In this document: in pieces, positions 48,751-55,964 of the stretch
Layout of the letters: every line of letters begins with the position of its first letter
How positions within the stretch are numbered: position 1 is the stretch's first letter
Assembly (NCBI GenBank): GCA_964561035.1
Contig: CAZLNR010000001.1
Span: 62,001 to 126,000, forward strand
Origin: XYD2-FULL-39-9 sp964561035
GTDB taxonomy: Bacteria > Patescibacteriota > Patescibacteriia > Magasanikbacterales > GWA2-37-8
Length of the DNA: 64,000 nt
Direction of reading: 5' to 3'
Notes under the pieces: generated by a model
The model's database searches: none
What the model was told of the DNA's origin: nothing
The model's input: only the letters and a program-made list of their open reading frames with translations
Position numbers and translations under genes: made by a program

Positions 48751-50661
48751 ATGATCACCTCTCATCAACTTCGTCAAAAATATCTAGACTTCTTTAAGTC
48801 AAAGGACCATGTGGTGGTGCCGTCAGCTTCGCTTATTCCGGACAATGACCCAACCACCCTGTTTACCGGCTCTGGCATGCAGCCAATGGTGCCATATCTT
48901 TTGGGGCAAAAACATCCGCTTGGCACTCGTTTGGCAGATTCTCAAAAATGTTTTCGCAGCCAGGATATAGACGAAGTGGGTGATAATCGCCATACGGTTT
49001 TTTTTGAAATGCTTGGCAATTGGTCGCTCGGAGATTATTTTAAAAATGAACAAATTCCATGGATGTGGGAATTTTTAACCAAAGAAATTGGGCTTGATCC
49101 AAAACGGTTATATATTACGTGTTTTAGAGGAAACCAGGCGCTTGGCATCCCCAAAGACGAAGAGTCGGCAGGTTTGTGGCAAGAGCAGTTTAAGAAAACT
49201 GGTATGGATGTAACTGTAGGTGAACAGCCGGAAGTAGATGGTATCAAAGCTGGTGAGCATGTATTTTATTATGACGAAAAGAAAAATTGGTGGAGCCGCA
49301 GCGGTGTGCCAGCCAATATGCCTGAAGGAGAACCTGGCGGTCCGGATACGGAAATGTTTTGGGATTTTGGTGTAGAACTTGGGCTTCATGAAAAATCAAA
49401 ATTTTCTTCTCAGCCATGTCATGTTAATTGCGATTGCGGTAGGTTTATGGAAATCGGCAACAATGTCTTCATGCAGTATAAAAAAACTGCCGCTGGTTTT
49501 GAGCTGCTGCCTCAGCAAAATGTAGATTTTGGTGGTGGTTTAGAGCGTATGGCAGCTGCTCTTCGCGATGATAGTGATATCTTTAATATCGACCTGTTTA
49601 CAACCTCACGTCAGAAATTAGAAGAATTATCCGGAAAAACATATAACGGACAAAGTGAAGACACGTATGCGTTCCGTGTCTGCTTAGATCATTTGCGCGC
49701 CGCCACATTTTTGGTTGGTGATGGCATATTTCCTTCCAACAAAGATCAAGGCTACTATGTCCGCCGTTTAATTCGTCGCTCGGTTCGTTTTGCGCATCGC
49801 CTTGGTATTTCCAATAATTTTTGTAAAGATATTGTGTCTGCCTTTGCGCAAGAATACGGCGCTGCATACCCAAATTTGTCTCAAAAACAAACAGAGATCG
49901 GAGATATTATTCATAAAGAAGAAGAAAAATTCAGAAAAACTTTGGCAAACGGCTTAAAAGTATTTGAAGAGAAAACTACCGGCTTGCAAAGCGGTGCGGA
50001 AGTATCTGGAGAAATTGCCTTTGATTTGTATCAGTCATATGGTTTTCCAATTGAATTGACTGAAGAATTGGCGGGGGAGCGCGAGCTGAAAGTTGATCGT
50101 CCTTTGTTTGATACATTAAAAAAAGCACACCAAGAACTTTCTCGCGCCGGCGGTGAGCAGAAATTCCACGGTGGTTTAGCAGATCATAGCGAGCAGTCTA
50201 CAAAATATCATACCGCCACCCATCTTTTGCACGCTACTCTTTTAAAAATATTAGGTCCGCACGCCACTCAGCGCGGCAGTAACATCACCCAAGAACGCAT
50301 GCGGTTTGATTTTCCGCATCCGCAAAAAATGACTCCGGAAGAAATCAAGCTTGCTGAAGATATGGTAAACGCAGCTATTGCTCGTGATTATCCAGTTTCT
50401 TGGCAAGAAATGCCGTTTGAAGAAGCAAAAGCTAAGGGTGCGATTGGTTTGTTTGAAGATAAGTACCAGCCAATTGTGAAAGTATATACCGTGGGAGATA
50501 TTAACGAAAAAGCGGTTGCCGATCCATCTGCGCCAACCTATAGCCGTGAAGTTTGCGGCGGTCCTCATGTAGAACACACGGGCACGCTTGGCCATTTTAA
50601 AATTGTTAAAGAAGAAGCGGTGAGTGCCGGAGTGCGAAGAATCAAGGCAATCCTAGAATAA
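48751..50661 (+). CDS. alaS: Alanyl-tRNA synthetase, short form
   Basis: 636 aa against about 875 in typical bacteria. The class II catalytic domain (TTLFTGSGMQPMVPYLLGQK, CFRSQDIDEVGDNRH, FFEMLGNWS) and tRNA-recognition region are intact, as is the editing domain with the zinc/hydrolytic pair TATHLLHATL and CGGPHVEHTG. The protein ends right after the editing domain (VSAGVRRIKAI), so the C-Ala/oligomerisation domain is missing. Stop codon and intact flanking gene argue against an assembly truncation. Confidence 0.95.
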   Translation: MITSHQLRQKYLDFFKSKDHVVVPSASLIPDNDPTTLFTGSGMQPMVPYLLGQKHPLGTRLADSQKCFRSQDIDEVGDNRHTVFFEMLGNWSLGDYFKNEQIPWMWEFLTKEIGLDPKRLYITCFRGNQALGIPKDEESAGLWQEQFKKTGMDVTVGEQPEVDGIKAGEHVFYYDEKKNWWSRSGVPANMPEGEPGGPDTEMFWDFGVELGLHEKSKFSSQPCHVNCDCGRFMEIGNNVFMQYKKTAAGFELLPQQNVDFGGGLERMAAALRDDSDIFNIDLFTTSRQKLEELSGKTYNGQSEDTYAFRVCLDHLRAATFLVGDGIFPSNKDQGYYVRRLIRRSVRFAHRLGISNNFCKDIVSAFAQEYGAAYPNLSQKQTEIGDIIHKEEEKFRKTLANGLKVFEEKTTGLQSGAEVSGEIAFDLYQSYGFPIELTEELAGERELKVDRPLFDTLKKAHQELSRAGGEQKFHGGLADHSEQSTKYHTATHLLHATLLKILGPHATQRGSNITQERMRFDFPHPQKMTPEEIKLAEDMVNAAIARDYPVSWQEMPFEEAKAKGAIGLFEDKYQPIVKVYTVGDINEKAVADPSAPTYSREVCGGPHVEHTGTLGHFKIVKEEAVSAGVRRIKAILE

Positions 50662-50664
50662 AAT

Positions 50665-51105
50665 ATGCTTAGAATGTTATTCTTGCGTCTTTGGTCAGCG
50701 CGCCATCAGTTTGTGCGTTATTTTATTGTTGGTTTTAGCGGAGTTTTCTTGGATGTCGGTTCGTTATACCTGTTGTCTGATTTGTGGCATGTAAAACCTG
50801 TTCTAGCCGTTGGCATTAACGGTATTTTTATGCTTAATTATGTCTTTTTTCTCAATAAGCACTGGACATTTAAATCGCAAGGAGTTACCCATAAACAAGT
50901 CGTCAAATTTTTGATTTTAGCCGGATGTAACTATGTTTTTTCCGTAGGTTGGATGTTTATTTTTAATGAAAAAATAGGCGTAAATCATTTAGTGGCGCGA
51001 GTAGCCAATATTGCTTTGGCCGTGGCCTGGAACTTCTTTTTATATAAATATTGGGTGTATAAAACACCAGTTGCCACGCCGGTAACCGAGCAAACGCCCG
51101 TTTAA
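50665..51105 (+). CDS. GtrA-family membrane protein
   Basis: 146 aa, four transmembrane helices. It starts FVRYFIVGFSGVFLDVGSLY and contains NYVFFLNKHWTF and AVAWNFFLYKYWVY, the GtrA/DPMS3 pattern. Members are thought to help move or hold polyprenyl-linked sugars. It begins 3 bases after alaS, far from the glycan blocks. Confidence 0.9.
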   Translation: MLRMLFLRLWSARHQFVRYFIVGFSGVFLDVGSLYLLSDLWHVKPVLAVGINGIFMLNYVFFLNKHWTFKSQGVTHKQVVKFLILAGCNYVFSVGWMFIFNEKIGVNHLVARVANIALAVAWNFFLYKYWVYKTPVATPVTEQTPV

Positions 51106-51111
51106 CATTAC

Positions 51112-51120
51112 TTATCCACA
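51112..51120 (+). promoter_or_regulatory. DnaA-box match upstream of infA
   Basis: Exact TTATCCACA, 31 bases upstream of the infA -35. Single site, so not an origin. Confidence 0.4.
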
Positions 51121-51151
51121 GAGGCCTAGTTGCAAAAAAGCGCCACAGGTG

Positions 51152-51180
51152 TTGACTTTTCAGCTAATTTCAGTTACTAT
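51152..51180 (+). promoter_or_regulatory. infA / ribosomal-operon promoter
   Basis: TTGACT, 17-bp spacer, TACTAT. The start near 51187 gives a leader of about 19 bases for infA. Confidence 0.78.
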
Positions 51181-51205
51181 AGCCCTGTTATTAACCTTAA
51201 AAAAA

Positions 51206-51421
51206 ATGGCTAATAAAGACCTTATAGAATTAAAAGGTACCATTGAGGAATTGCTGCCGGCCACGATGTTTCGGGTGAAACTCGAAAGCGGGCAGACAGT
51301 AATCGCTCATTTGTCAGGAAAATTACGCATGAACAAGATTCGTTTGAGTCTGGGAGATAGTGTTCGTGTTGAAATGACCCCATACGACTTGACAAAAGGA
51401 AGAATTACGTATAGATTCTAG
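51206..51421 (+). CDS. infA: Translation initiation factor IF-1
   Basis: 71 aa from the ATG at 51206, the usual IF-1 length; the longer in-frame reading runs back through the promoter. OB-fold sequence IELKGTIEELLPATMFRVKL, AHLSGKLRMNKIRLSLGD and the closing LTKGRITYRF are diagnostic. It heads the ribosomal operon but is separated from rpmJ by a large hairpin. It is the only ATG start I checked with A at -1. Confidence 0.97.
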   Translation: MANKDLIELKGTIEELLPATMFRVKLESGQTVIAHLSGKLRMNKIRLSLGDSVRVEMTPYDLTKGRITYRF

Positions 51422-51453
51422 GGTATCAGTACAAGTTACAATTCAATCAATTA

Positions 51454-51561
51454 AAAATATCAACCATTGCGGTGTAGCCTGATCGTTGTTATACAAATAG
51501 CTTAGTGTCCGTATAACAAACCATTGGGCGTCGATATCGCGGCAGTGGTTGGTATTTTTTG
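51454..51561 (+). ncRNA. Large terminator-like RNA structure between infA and rpmJ
   Basis: An uninterrupted 18-bp helix pairs 51454-51471 with 51543-51560 (two G-U pairs), and inside it TTGTTATAC (51487-51495) pairs with GTATAACAA (51512-51520). The outer right arm ends in six T, like a terminator. Located inside a ribosomal operon, it is a candidate attenuator or ribosomal-protein leader. I found no tRNA features (no T-arm consensus). Confidence 0.72.
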
Positions 51562-51603
51562 AAACTTAAATTTAAGATAATCATTATTTAAAGATTATAA
51601 CGT

Positions 51604-51717
51604 ATGAAAGTTAGAGTATCAGTGAAAAAAATGTGTAAAAATTGCAAAACCGTCCGCAGAAAAGGGCGTGTATGTGTTATCTGCAGTAATGCAAAACACA
51701 AACAAAGACAAGGATAA
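51604..51717 (+). CDS. rpmJ: Ribosomal protein bL36
   Basis: 37 aa: MKVRVSVKKMCKNCKTVRRK, then GRVCVICSNAKHKQRQG. It is the zinc-binding (C+) form, with Cys11, Cys14, Cys27 and His32. Position between infA and rpsM is standard. Short, but unmistakable. Confidence 0.97.
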   Translation: MKVRVSVKKMCKNCKTVRRKGRVCVICSNAKHKQRQG

Positions 51718-51756
51718 TTTAAACTTTATAATTTCTAAATAATAATTCATTAACGT

Positions 51757-52140
51757 ATGCGTGTAGCCGGTATCAATATTCCTAAAGAAAAAAGAATCGT
51801 TGTTGCTTTAAATTATATTTACGGCATCGGTCCTACCTTATCTAAAAAGATTTTAGCTAAAGCAAAAATTGACGAAAGTATTCGTACAAAAAATTTAACT
51901 CCGGAACAAGAAGATAAGCTTCGCTTGATTGTTGAAAAAGAATACAAAACCGAAGGTGATTTGCGCCGTGACGTTATGGCTAATATTAAGCGCCTTAAAG
52001 ACATCAAAGCGCATCGCGGTATCCGCCATATGAAACATTTGCCGGTTCGCGGTCAGCGCACTAAAACCAATTCACGCACCGTACGCGGCAATGTACGCAA
52101 GACTATGGGCAGTGGCCGCAGAGTTGAAACCAAGACCTAA
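51757..52140 (+). CDS. rpsM: Ribosomal protein uS13
   Basis: 127 aa. It starts MRVAGINIPKEKRIVVALNY and has YGIGPTLSKKIL (helix-two-turn-helix) and the basic C-terminal tail RGIRHMKHLPVRGQRTKTNS. It contacts the 30S head and P-site tRNA. Confidence 0.97.
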   Translation: MRVAGINIPKEKRIVVALNYIYGIGPTLSKKILAKAKIDESIRTKNLTPEQEDKLRLIVEKEYKTEGDLRRDVMANIKRLKDIKAHRGIRHMKHLPVRGQRTKTNSRTVRGNVRKTMGSGRRVETKT

Positions 52141-52190
52141 AGCGCATTATTAACATAATAAGTTACAAGAATTAAAATTTTCCAACATTT

Positions 52191-52646
52191 ATGACAGACG
52201 CTCACACACAAGCAAATCCATCCGCCGCTTCTGAAGCTGCAGCAAAAAAACCAGCTGCCGCAAAAGTGGTTAAAGGAAAGAAAAAGAAAGTTGTTAAACA
52301 AGTGCCTCACGGTAATGCGTTTATTCAGGCTTCTTACAACAACACTATTGTCAGTATTGCAGATCCAAACGGTGATGTTTTAAGCTGGTCTTCTTCCGGT
52401 AAGGTTGGTTTCAAAGGACCTAAAAAAGCAACTCCATACGCCGCTGGCATAGTAGTAAAAGATGCGATAGATAAAATTGCAGCTTACGGACTGAAAGATA
52501 TTCATGTGTTTGTCAAAGGCATCGGCGGTGGACGCGAAGGCGCCATCAGAGCATTACATTTAAATGGTCTTAATGTTCTTTCTATTAGCGATGTGACTCC
52601 TATTCCTCACAACGGATGCCGCGCTCCAGGAAGAAGACGAGTCTAA
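52191..52646 (+). CDS. rpsK: Ribosomal protein uS11
   Basis: 151 aa, longer than the usual ~130 by an Ala/Lys-rich N-terminal extension (about 30 residues, EAAAKKPAAAKVVKGKKKKV). The core has GNAFIQASYNNTIVSIAD, GGGREGAIRAL and the closing TPIPHNGCRAPGRRRV. Confidence 0.97.
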   Translation: MTDAHTQANPSAASEAAAKKPAAAKVVKGKKKKVVKQVPHGNAFIQASYNNTIVSIADPNGDVLSWSSSGKVGFKGPKKATPYAAGIVVKDAIDKIAAYGLKDIHVFVKGIGGGREGAIRALHLNGLNVLSISDVTPIPHNGCRAPGRRRV

Positions 52647-52679
52647 TTAACATAACTTATAAGTTAGAACTACAAATGT

Positions 52680-53288
52680 ATGGCTAGAGATTTAAAACCA
52701 AAACACAAATTCTGCAGAAAATACGGACAAAAATTATGTGATTCACCAAAGTGCCCGGTAGCTAAACGAAGTTATCCGGCTGGTGTTCATGGTCCAAGCA
52801 AAAAACATTCCAAACAGTCCGTATATGGTAAGCAGTTGTTTGAAAAACAAAAAGCAAAACAATTATATGGTTTGCTTGAAAAACAATTTGCAAATTACGT
52901 TGCAGAAGCTTCTAAAAAAACCGGTAATACTTCAAAATTCTTAGTTAATTACCTTGAATCTCGTTTGGATAATGTTATTTATCGAACAGGTTTGGCTTCT
53001 TCACGCCGCGCTGGCAGACAGCTTGTTAGCCATGGCCATGTTTTAATCAATGGCAAGAAAGTTAATATTCCTTCATATCGCGTACGCGTGGGAGAAGAAA
53101 TTTCTTTGTCAGAAAAAAGCAAAAAAAGTCCTTTGTTTGAAAAAATTACTGAAAAATTAAGCAAAGTGGAAGCTCCAGGATGGCTTGGATTAGATCCTAA
53201 AAAAGTATCTGCAAAAGTATTAAATGCTCCTACTGCCGATGATCCAGGGTACGATGCAAAATCAATCATCGAATTTTATTCACGTTAA
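52680..53288 (+). CDS. rpsD: Ribosomal protein uS4
   Basis: 202 aa. N-terminal cysteines (CRKYGQKLC, KCPVAKR) are compatible with a zinc-binding form. The S4 RNA-binding domain reads LESRLDNVIYRTGLASSRRA then QLVSHGHVLINGKKVNIPSY. A primary 16S binder and, in many bacteria, an autoregulator of this operon. A small GGGGA-TTT-TCCCC hairpin lies between it and rpoA (53300-53312). Confidence 0.97.
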   Translation: MARDLKPKHKFCRKYGQKLCDSPKCPVAKRSYPAGVHGPSKKHSKQSVYGKQLFEKQKAKQLYGLLEKQFANYVAEASKKTGNTSKFLVNYLESRLDNVIYRTGLASSRRAGRQLVSHGHVLINGKKVNIPSYRVRVGEEISLSEKSKKSPLFEKITEKLSKVEAPGWLGLDPKKVSAKVLNAPTADDPGYDAKSIIEFYSR

Positions 53289-53333
53289 AATTAAGAGGAG
53301 GGGATTTTCCCCGGTGTTTAATATATATTCAAT

Positions 53334-54149
53334 ATGGAAAATTTATTATTACCATCAAAAGTAGAGTTTATCCCTGGCGACAGTCCAAACAAAGGTTCTT
53401 TGGTTGTGACTCCTTGTTTCTATGGGTATGGCACCACTTTGGGCAACACATTGCGCCGCGTCCTGTTATCTTCTTTGCCGGGTGCAGCTGTGGAAGCTTT
53501 GAAAATCAAAGGCGTACAACATGAATTTTCTTCAGCCGATGGTTTGAAAGAAGATGTGGTTGATATTATTTTGAATTTAAAACAATTGGCAGTGCGCGTA
53601 TTTACTGACGAGCCGGTAACGCTTCACATCAGTAAAAAAGGACCAGGCCCTGTAACCGGAGCTGATATTGAAAAAAATTCAAATGCGGAAATTATGAATC
53701 CGGAACTTGTTTTGGCAACTCTCACTTCAAACAAACCGTTTGAAATGGATTTGATTGTAGGTCGCGGCCGTGGTTTTAGACCAGTAGAAGAAAAAGATAA
53801 AAAGCACTATGATTTAGGCACAATCGTGATTGATTCTATCTACACTCCAATTAAAGATGTCGGATATAATGTTGAATATACTCGTGTTGGTGATATTACT
53901 AACTACGAAAAATTGACTTTGAATATTCAAACAAACGGCACTATTTCTCCAGAAGACGCAATCAGACAAGCTACTCAAATTGTGACGGATCACTTTTCAA
54001 TCATCGCTAGCTCAACCAGTGAAGCATTTGTTGCTATGTCTAAGCCGGTTGTTGAGGCAGAAGAAGTTGTGAATGAAGAAGAATCTGCAGAAGGCGAAGA
54101 GGAAGAAGCTAAAACCAAAAAAATAAAAAAGACTAAGAAGACTAAATAA
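53334..54149 (+). CDS. rpoA: RNA polymerase alpha subunit lacking the C-terminal domain
   Basis: 271 aa against about 310-330 in most bacteria. The complete N-terminal domain is present: FYGYGTTLGNTLRRVLLSSL, PGAAVEALKIKGVQHEF, and the dimerisation end ATQIVTDHFSIIASS. After residue about 235 there is only an acidic then Lys-rich tail (EEESAEGEEEEAKTKKIKKT); the helix-hairpin-helix alpha-CTD that binds UP elements and activators is absent. The reading frame ends naturally before rplQ. Confidence 0.96.
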   Translation: MENLLLPSKVEFIPGDSPNKGSLVVTPCFYGYGTTLGNTLRRVLLSSLPGAAVEALKIKGVQHEFSSADGLKEDVVDIILNLKQLAVRVFTDEPVTLHISKKGPGPVTGADIEKNSNAEIMNPELVLATLTSNKPFEMDLIVGRGRGFRPVEEKDKKHYDLGTIVIDSIYTPIKDVGYNVEYTRVGDITNYEKLTLNIQTNGTISPEDAIRQATQIVTDHFSIIASSTSEAFVAMSKPVVEAEEVVNEEESAEGEEEEAKTKKIKKTKKTK

Positions 54150-54175
54150 ATTTCTTTTTAATTCATCCCCCCATT

Positions 54176-54526
54176 ATGAGGCACAAAAAAAATAAAATTA
54201 CACTAGACAGAAAAACAGCCGCTCGCCGATCTTTATTGGCAAATTTAGCTGAAAGTTTGGTGTTATATGAAAAGATTAAAACTACCAAAGCTAAAGCTAA
54301 GGCAGTTCGTTCGTATGTAGAACGGCTCATCACCAAAGGCAAAAGTCAAAATTTGACCGCACGCCGCGAATTGATGAAAGTTTTGTATACCGAAAATGCA
54401 ATCAAAAAGATCATGGAAGATCTTGCTCCACGATACAAAGATAGAAAAGGCGGTTATACCAGAATCGTGTTGTTCAAAAACAGAAAAGGCGACGGCGCCG
54501 AAGAAGTGATAGTAGAATTGGTATAA
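54176..54526 (+). CDS. rplQ: Ribosomal protein bL17
   Basis: 116 aa. It starts MRHKKNKITLDRKTAARRSL, with LLANLAESLVLYEKIKTTKA and the basic loop AKAVRSYVERLITKGK. Follows rpoA, as in nearly all bacteria. Confidence 0.97.
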   Translation: MRHKKNKITLDRKTAARRSLLANLAESLVLYEKIKTTKAKAKAVRSYVERLITKGKSQNLTARRELMKVLYTENAIKKIMEDLAPRYKDRKGGYTRIVLFKNRKGDGAEEVIVELV

Positions 54527-54566
54527 AAACGACTAATCAATAAAATTAATTTGTTTTAATCCGTGT

Positions 54567-54914
54567 ATGAAAAGATCAAAAATTACAATTGATGCCTCTG
54601 GTCAAATAGTTGGCCGTTTAGCTACCAAAATAGCTACTATTTTAATGGGGAAAAACAAACCGGACTACGAACCCCACATTGATTCTGGCGATAAAGTTCA
54701 GGTTCTCAATGTGAGCGAAGTGCGTTTTACCGGTAAAAAATTGTCCGTTAAAGAATATAAGCACCACAGCATGCACCCAGGCGGTTTGAAAATTAAATTG
54801 GCAAAGGATGTTTTAAAAGAAGATCCAAAAGAAATTATTTTGCACGCTGTAGCAAAAATGTTGCCAAAAAATAAAACCAGAGACGCTCGGTTGAAGCGAG
54901 TTTCTTTCAAATAA
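54567..54914 (+). CDS. rplM: Ribosomal protein uL13
   Basis: 115 aa, shorter than the usual ~142. Start IDASGQIVGRLATKIATILM, core KPDYEPHIDSGDKVQVLNVS and MLPKNKTRDARLKRV are clear; the C-terminal ~25 residues of typical uL13 (GxxHPH-like end) are missing. Confidence 0.95.
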   Translation: MKRSKITIDASGQIVGRLATKIATILMGKNKPDYEPHIDSGDKVQVLNVSEVRFTGKKLSVKEYKHHSMHPGGLKIKLAKDVLKEDPKEIILHAVAKMLPKNKTRDARLKRVSFK

Positions 54915-54939
54915 GCAACAGATGTTAATTTAATTATTT

Positions 54940-55368
54940 ATGACAAAAATTACCCATAAAAAAGAAAAAGTCCAAGACAAGGGTGAGATGTCTCGTTCCG
55001 TCGGAAGACGCAAAACCGCTTCGGCTAGAGTGCAGATTAAGCCGGGAACAGGTGTTATTACCATTAATGGCAAAAAAATTGAAGAATATTTTCCATATTT
55101 TGAATGGCAGCACTTGGTAACTGCCCCTCTTAAAGCATTAGGTAAGGAAAAAACTTTTGATGTTTCTGCAAAAATCAGCGGCGGTGGCAAGAAAGGCCAG
55201 GCTGTTGCTGTACGCCATGGTGTTGCTAGAGCTTTGGTGCTTTGGAATGAAGACTTCAAGAAAACATTAAAAACTCAAGGTTATTTGACCAGAGACGCCA
55301 GAGTAAAAGAAAGAAAGAAGCCAGGTTTGAAATCTGCTCGCCGCGCTCCACAGTGGTCCAAACGTTAA
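54940..55368 (+). CDS. rpsI: Ribosomal protein uS9
   Basis: 142 aa. RSVGRRKTASARVQIKPGTG, the GGKKGQAVAVRHGVARALV core and the C-terminal RRAPQWSKR tail that reaches the P site are present. Follows rplM, the standard pair, and ends at a terminator that closes the operon. Confidence 0.97.
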   Translation: MTKITHKKEKVQDKGEMSRSVGRRKTASARVQIKPGTGVITINGKKIEEYFPYFEWQHLVTAPLKALGKEKTFDVSAKISGGGKKGQAVAVRHGVARALVLWNEDFKKTLKTQGYLTRDARVKERKKPGLKSARRAPQWSKR

Positions 55369-55382
55369 TCAATATTTCTTCA

Positions 55383-55411
55383 AAAAAGACCCTTATTGCA
55401 AGGGTCTTTTT
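55383..55411 (+). terminator. Terminator of the ribosomal operon
   Basis: AAAAAGACCCTT / AAGGGTCTTTTT stem, 5-base loop, followed by further T. Confidence 0.93.
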
Positions 55412-55422
55412 GTTTTTTGTAT

Positions 55423-55451
55423 TTGACATCGCGCTGGCGGCTTGTTACCAT
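55423..55451 (+). promoter_or_regulatory. Promoter of the gene at 55.46 kb
   Basis: TTGACA, 17-bp spacer ending TGT, TACCAT. The expected start lies about 4 bases before the ATG. Confidence 0.6.
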
Positions 55452-55461
55452 AATTGTCATT

Positions 55462-55893
55462 ATGAGTGAAAGATTAAATAATCAACCAGAAAGAGAGCTT
55501 GTTGGCTTAAAAGAATTTTTAGATAAAAAACACGATCAGCTGATGGAAGAAATTGCCAATTCTTCCGCTTTGCCAATTGGTTCTTTGGATATTGCGCCAA
55601 AACCTCGCGCGCCGTTTGGCTTGTTTAGTTTTGATGCTAAGAAAAATAAAAAATCACCGCTTAAAATTCGTACCGGTGTAGATGAAAAATATAATGAAAT
55701 TTTTCAAAAAAATGAAGATCTGGCACAGGACTATTTTAATGCAGCCCAGAGGGCGCTTGGGTTTGGTAGTATTCATGAAGCGCGCGGTTTTATTGACGAA
55801 GGGATATTTTTGCTTAACCAGTTTGAACAGAAAGTGCCGGATGAGTTTATAACTCTTAATGCCGAGATTTTAACAAAGTTTCCAGTCGATTAA
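55462..55893 (+). CDS. Hypothetical soluble protein
   Basis: 143 aa from ATG 55462. Helical N-terminus (LVGLKEFLDKKHDQLMEEIA), a Pro/Lys-rich middle (PKPRAPFGLFSFDAKKNKKS) and a helical C-terminal half (NAAQRALGFGSIHEARGFID) that resembles a TPR-like hairpin. No membrane segment. It is monocistronic, with its own promoter and terminator. No family recognised. Confidence 0.72.
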   Translation: MSERLNNQPERELVGLKEFLDKKHDQLMEEIANSSALPIGSLDIAPKPRAPFGLFSFDAKKNKKSPLKIRTGVDEKYNEIFQKNEDLAQDYFNAAQRALGFGSIHEARGFIDEGIFLLNQFEQKVPDEFITLNAEILTKFPVD

Positions 55894-55897
55894 GTTT

Positions 55898-55928
55898 AAA
55901 AAGACCTAGTGATAACAGGGTCTTTTTT
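55898..55928 (+). terminator. Intrinsic terminator
   Basis: AAAAAGACC / GGTCTTTTT stem followed by T residues. Confidence 0.88.
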
Positions 55929-55964
55929 TGTTTTCTTTTATAAGGTAAAATACAGGTAAGATTT

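Noticed and set aside
51454..51561. tRNA gene between infA and rpmJ
   Set aside because: Some D-arm-like sequence (GGTGTAGCCTGATCG) is present, but there is no T-arm consensus, no acceptor stem with matching ends and no anticodon arm; the hairpin reading explains the sequence better.
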